Assembly (NCBI RefSeq): GCF_022829545.1
Contig: NZ_JAKSYM010000137.1
Span: 1 to 64,000, forward strand
DNA from: Methylobacterium sp. J-030
GTDB taxonomy: Bacteria; Pseudomonadota; Alphaproteobacteria; Rhizobiales; Beijerinckiaceae
Reading direction: 5' to 3'
Length of the DNA stretch: 64,000 nucleotides
Shown here piece by piece: positions 61,017 to 64,000 of this stretch (position 1 is its first letter; every line of letters starts with the position of its first letter). The notes under the pieces are model-generated. The model saw nothing but the letters and a program-made list of their open reading frames with translations, ran no database searches and was not told the DNA's origin. A program made the position numbers and the translations under genes.

Positions 61017-61095
61017 CCTTGTCCGCCATCCCGCCCGGCGTTGGACAGCTCAGCCCGGGGCGCCGATACTGGTATCGCACGGCGGGAGAGGGCGC

Positions 61096-62415
61096 ATGAG
61101 TACGGCAACCGGACAGGGGAGCTCGGGACAGGCGACCCCGGGCGTGGACGCGGTCGAGATCCGCGACGCGAGCCTCATGGCCTTCTACCGTTCGATGACG
61201 CCTCCGGAGCGGCACACCTTCTGGGCGTGCGCCGCCGGCTGGTGCCTCGACGGCATGGACTTCATGATCTACCCGCTGGTGATCGGGACGATCATGAGCC
61301 TCTGGCACGTGGATTCCGGAACGGCCGGTCTCGCCGCCACCGTGACGCTGCTGGCCTCGGCGCTCGGCGGCTGGCTCGCGGGCTTCGTCGCCGACCGGAT
61401 CGGCCGGGTGCTGACCCTCCAGATCACGATCCTGTGGTTCTCGGTGTTCTCGCTGCTCTGCGCCTTCGTGCAGAACTTCGAGCAGTTGCTGATTGCCCGG
61501 GCGATCCTCGGCCTCGGCTTCGGCGGTGAGTGGGCTGCCGGCGCCGTGCTGATCGGCGAGACGATCCGCGCCGAGTATCGCGGCCGGGCGGTCGGCTCGG
61601 TGCAGTCCGGCTGGGCGATCGGCTGGGGTCTCGCGGTGCTGTCGCAGGCCGTTTTGTTCTCGCTGCTGCCGCCCGAGACCGCATGGCGCTGGATGTTCGC
61701 GGTCGGCGCGCTCCCGGCGCTGCTGGTCTTCTACCTGCGCCGCTACGTCGAGGAGCCGCAGGTCGCCGTCGAGACCCGGGCCCGGGCCGCCGCCTCCGGC
61801 GAAAGGCCGAAGATCTGGGAGATCTTTTCGGGCCCGATCCTGAAGACGACGCTGCTCGCCTCCCTGGCGGCGGCGGGCTGCCAGGGCGGCTACTACGCGA
61901 TCACCACCTGGGTGCCGCGCTTCCTCACCACCGAGCGGCACCTGTCGATCGTCTCGTCGACCGGCTACCTCTCGGCGCTGATCGTCGGCTCGTTCACCGG
62001 CTATCTGGTCGGCGCCTGGCTCGCCGACCGGCTCGGGCGGCGGCCGCTGTTCCTGATCTTCTCCCTCGGCGCGATCGCCGTGACCGTCGCGTACACGCAG
62101 ATCCCGCTCTCGAACGGGATGCTCTGGGTGCTGGGCTTTCCGCTCGGCTTCTTCGCCTCCGGCTACTTCTCCGGGATGGGCGCGTTCCTGACCGAACTCT
62201 ACCCGACGCGGCTGCGCGGCTCGGGGCAGGGATTCTGCTACAATTTCGGCCGGGGCATCGGGGCGCTGTTCCCGGCGCTGGTCGGCTACCTGTCGGAGCG
62301 CGTCGGCCTCGCGTCCGCGATCGCGATCTTCGCGGCCGCCGCCTACGGGGTGTTCTTCCTGGCCGCCTACGCGCTGCCCGAGACGCGCGGCAAGGTCCTG
62401 CACGCGGATCGCTGA
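61096..62415 (+). CDS. MFS transporter, sugar/organic-acid symporter type
   Basis: A 439-residue 12-helix permease. The loop 2-3 motif is GGWLAGFVADRIGRVLTLQ and the second-half copy is GAWLADRLGRRPLFL. The helix-4 region LGLGFGGEWAAGAVLIGE is typical of the sialate/aromatic-acid/metabolite:H+ symporter group. The substrate is undefined; the adjacent amidohydrolase suggests an aromatic or lactone carboxylate. GGGAG is upstream of the ATG; the next gene starts two bases after the stop. Confidence 0.87.
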   Translation: MSTATGQGSSGQATPGVDAVEIRDASLMAFYRSMTPPERHTFWACAAGWCLDGMDFMIYPLVIGTIMSLWHVDSGTAGLAATVTLLASALGGWLAGFVADRIGRVLTLQITILWFSVFSLLCAFVQNFEQLLIARAILGLGFGGEWAAGAVLIGETIRAEYRGRAVGSVQSGWAIGWGLAVLSQAVLFSLLPPETAWRWMFAVGALPALLVFYLRRYVEEPQVAVETRARAAASGERPKIWEIFSGPILKTTLLASLAAAGCQGGYYAITTWVPRFLTTERHLSIVSSTGYLSALIVGSFTGYLVGAWLADRLGRRPLFLIFSLGAIAVTVAYTQIPLSNGMLWVLGFPLGFFASGYFSGMGAFLTELYPTRLRGSGQGFCYNFGRGIGALFPALVGYLSERVGLASAIAIFAAAAYGVFFLAAYALPETRGKVLHADR

Positions 62416-62417
62416 AC

Positions 62418-63287
62418 ATGCCCGAGATCCGAGACTGCCCCGCCCCGGACCCGCATCCGGGCGGCCCGACCCGCTACGCCATGCCGGCCGGTGCGGTCGA
62501 CACCCACGCCCACGTGATCGGCCTGCCGCCGGCCTATCCCCTGGTGCCGGACCGCAGCTACACGCCCCCGGCGGCGCCGGCCGAGCGCTATCTGGCGATG
62601 CTCGACGCGACCGGCATGGCCAACGGCGTTCTGGTCCAGGTCAGCGTCCACGGCACCGACAACCGGCTGATGGTCGAGACCCTGCGCGCCCACCGGCAGC
62701 GCCTGCGCGGCATCGCGGTGATCCCCCTCGGCCTGCCCGACGCGGACCTCGCCGCCCTGAAGGAATCCGGCGTGGTGGGCCTGCGCCTCAACGTGCTGTT
62801 CGGCGGCGGGGTCGGGCTCGACGCGGTGGAGTCCTACGCGGCCCTCGCCCGCGAGATGGGCTGGCACCTCCAGTTCCTGCTCGATGCCCGGGACCTGCCG
62901 CCGATCGCCGGCCGCCTGTCGCGACTGCCCGTGCCGCTGGTCTTCGACCATATGGGCCACATGCCGACCTCGGCCGGATTGGGCCATCCGGGCTTCCGGG
63001 CGCTGCTCGGCCTCGTCGCCGAAGGGAACTGGGTGAAGCTCTCGGGCGCCTTCCGGGATTCCGTGGCCGGGCCGCCCTACGCCGACACGATCCCCTTCGC
63101 CCGCGCCCTCAACGACGCCGCGCCGGAGCGCTGCCTCTGGGGCTCGGACTGGCCCCACGTCGCCGCCTGGGACGGGCCGCCGCGGACCACCACGCTCCTC
63201 GACCTGATGGCCGATTGGGTGCCGGACGCGGACCGGCGCCGGCTTGTCTTCGTCGACAATCCGCGCCGGCTCTACGGCTTCGGATAG
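62418..63287 (+). CDS. Amidohydrolase-family TIM-barrel hydrolase (PDC hydrolase-like)
   Basis: A 289-residue metal-dependent hydrolase of the group containing 2-pyrone-4,6-dicarboxylate lactonase. The metal motif VDTHAHVIG (about residue 28), VFDHMGHMP, WVKLSGAFRDS and the closing LWGSDWPHVAAW are in order. It would open a lactone or decarboxylate an aromatic-derived acid taken up by the preceding transporter. The two genes are an operon with a two-base gap. Confidence 0.86.
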   Translation: MPEIRDCPAPDPHPGGPTRYAMPAGAVDTHAHVIGLPPAYPLVPDRSYTPPAAPAERYLAMLDATGMANGVLVQVSVHGTDNRLMVETLRAHRQRLRGIAVIPLGLPDADLAALKESGVVGLRLNVLFGGGVGLDAVESYAALAREMGWHLQFLLDARDLPPIAGRLSRLPVPLVFDHMGHMPTSAGLGHPGFRALLGLVAEGNWVKLSGAFRDSVAGPPYADTIPFARALNDAAPERCLWGSDWPHVAAWDGPPRTTTLLDLMADWVPDADRRRLVFVDNPRRLYGFG

Positions 63288-63324
63288 GACCGAGTTCCCG
63301 AACCGGGCGAACGGCTCCCGTCAT

Positions 63325-63429
63325 GGTTTCGAAAGGTCGAGACCTTTCGCGGGTTCAGGGCGGAGCCCTGGCGACCATCGCAGGGCTCCGCCCCGAGAAC
63401 CCGCCAAAGGGCAAGCCCTTTGGAAACCC
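63325..63429. repeat. Intergenic palindromic repeat, family 3, copy 5
   Basis: Begins ggtttcgaaaggtcgagacc and ends gggcaagccctttggaaaccc; arms gcggagccctg / cagggctccgc pair in the centre. It separates the amidohydrolase from the convergent small gene. Confidence 0.78.
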
Positions 63430-63464
63430 AGGATCTCGAATCAGACCGGCTCCACGTTCCTGTT

Positions 63465-63641
63465 TCAGCGCCGCCGTGTTTCGTCCTGCGGCAGGTGGCG
63501 GCCGTAGGCCTCCTGCTTCTCGGCGCGCTCGCGGATCAGGTCTGCGTAGGCCTGCCGCATCTCGGGGGAGACGCTGACGCTCTTGCCCTTGGCGGGCTTG
63601 CGCTTGGGCGCCTTCTTGAAGGTGTTGCTCGCGTCGGTCAT
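63465..63641 (-). CDS. Small basic hypothetical protein
   Basis: A 58-residue protein. A Lys-rich N-terminal tail (FKKAPKRKPAKGKSVS) is followed by a predicted helix (PEMRQAYADLIRERAEKQEAYG). It may bind nucleic acid, but no family is recognised. The start MTDASN at 63641 follows a GGAG-like stretch; upstream in-frame ATGs would add poorly balanced sequence. Confidence 0.55.
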   Translation of the reverse strand: MTDASNTFKKAPKRKPAKGKSVSVSPEMRQAYADLIRERAEKQEAYGRHLPQDETRRR

Positions 63642-63851
63642 GCCGGGCTCCGCGTCGAACCGTGGCGGCATCGCGTGGCCGGAGGGCCGAACGGGCTGTC
63701 CGGCCGCCGCCCAGGGCCGGATATCCGCCCTGTAGCGCATCCCGGCGGCGGGCGCACGGCGGTCTGGTGCCGCCGCCCACGACGGATTCGATCTGGCTTG
63801 GCCCGGGCGCCTCTGCCAGGATCCGCGCGATTCCGATCGGGGAGGGCGGTC

Positions 63852-64000
63852 ATGGCTTCGGGGGCGTCGCGGTGGGGTCGTTGGCCGGGGGCCGTGCGGA
63901 CAGGCCGTCGGCAGGACGCGCTCCTGCTGGCGCTGCTGCTCGCCACCGGATCCGCCGCCGCGCAGGGCCCGCCGCGGCCGTCCCGGCCGGCCGCCGCGGC
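63852..64000 (+). CDS. N-terminus of an exported protein (cut by window end)
   Basis: The first 49 complete codons encode a long Arg-containing n-region, a Leu/Ala-rich core (ALLLALLLATGSAAAQ) and a cleavage site, that is, a signal peptide, followed by a Pro/Arg-rich mature start. GGGAGG lies six bases before the ATG. The function cannot be told from this part. Confidence 0.6.
   Translation, partial: MASGASRWGRWPGAVRTGRRQDALLLALLLATGSAAAQGPPRPSRPAAA

Overview
The window is one contiguous stretch of very GC-rich bacterial chromosome with dense, mostly monocistronic or short-operon gene order. It most likely comes from an alphaproteobacterium of the Hyphomicrobiales, probably Methylobacterium or a close relative. 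Pointers are a XoxF-type PQQ dehydrogenase almost collinear with the Methylobacterium protein, an EcfG general-stress sigma factor, a YdcH/DUF465 pair, DUF1127 and DUF1236 proteins, and three families of short palindromic intergenic repeats. No rRNA, tRNA, CRISPR array, insertion sequence or prophage was recognised.

Layout. 1-9.3 kb: secreted class A acid phosphatase, a stand-alone lanthanide-type xoxF, a LOG-family hydrolase, a LysM envelope protein, a MocR regulator, a DUF1127 peptide, an Atm1-type ABC exporter and an orphan antitoxin. 9.3-16.9 kb: a hydroxyacid dehydrogenase, a frameshifted ParE-type toxin remnant, psd-pssA (phosphatidylethanolamine synthesis), mscL, a DUF1236 protein, a sigma factor whose N-terminus looks like its own anti-sigma factor NepR, a class II glutamine amidotransferase and a damaged HigA-like antitoxin. 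16.95-28.3 kb: a single minus-strand operon of nine genes encoding Alternative Complex III (actA, actB, fused actC-actD, actE, actF), a small membrane protein, and an A2-type caa3 cytochrome oxidase (ctaC, ctaD, ctaE, ctaF). Almost every junction is an ATGA overlap, so quinol-to-oxygen electron transfer is encoded as one unit.

28.7-38.7 kb: a degenerate ABC-transporter-like protein, a secreted unknown, a photolyase-family FAD protein, an L,D-transpeptidase, a metallo-beta-lactamase-fold hydrolase, an NDUFA9-like protein and a sugar-nucleotide epimerase/reductase. 38.7-49.2 kb: a divergent acyl-CoA catabolic locus. On minus lie a CoA transferase, an IclR regulator, an enoyl-CoA hydratase and a nitronate-monooxygenase-like flavoprotein; on plus lie pimF-, pimB-, pimC- and pimD-like genes for beta-oxidation of dicarboxylic acids. 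Three GTTCTGCA boxes, one a full palindrome, lie between the two arms and are the probable IclR operators.

49.3-64 kb: a TPR lipoprotein, purEK, two divergent DUF465 genes, a propionyl-CoA synthetase, a ribbon-helix-helix regulator with a perfect 20-bp-arm palindrome just before its start codon followed by a PHB-depolymerase-type esterase, a PLA2-like secreted protein, an old yellow enzyme, a phosphodiester glycosidase-family protein, a glycine-rich secreted protein, an MFS transporter plus amidohydrolase pair, and the first 50 codons of an exported protein cut by the window end.
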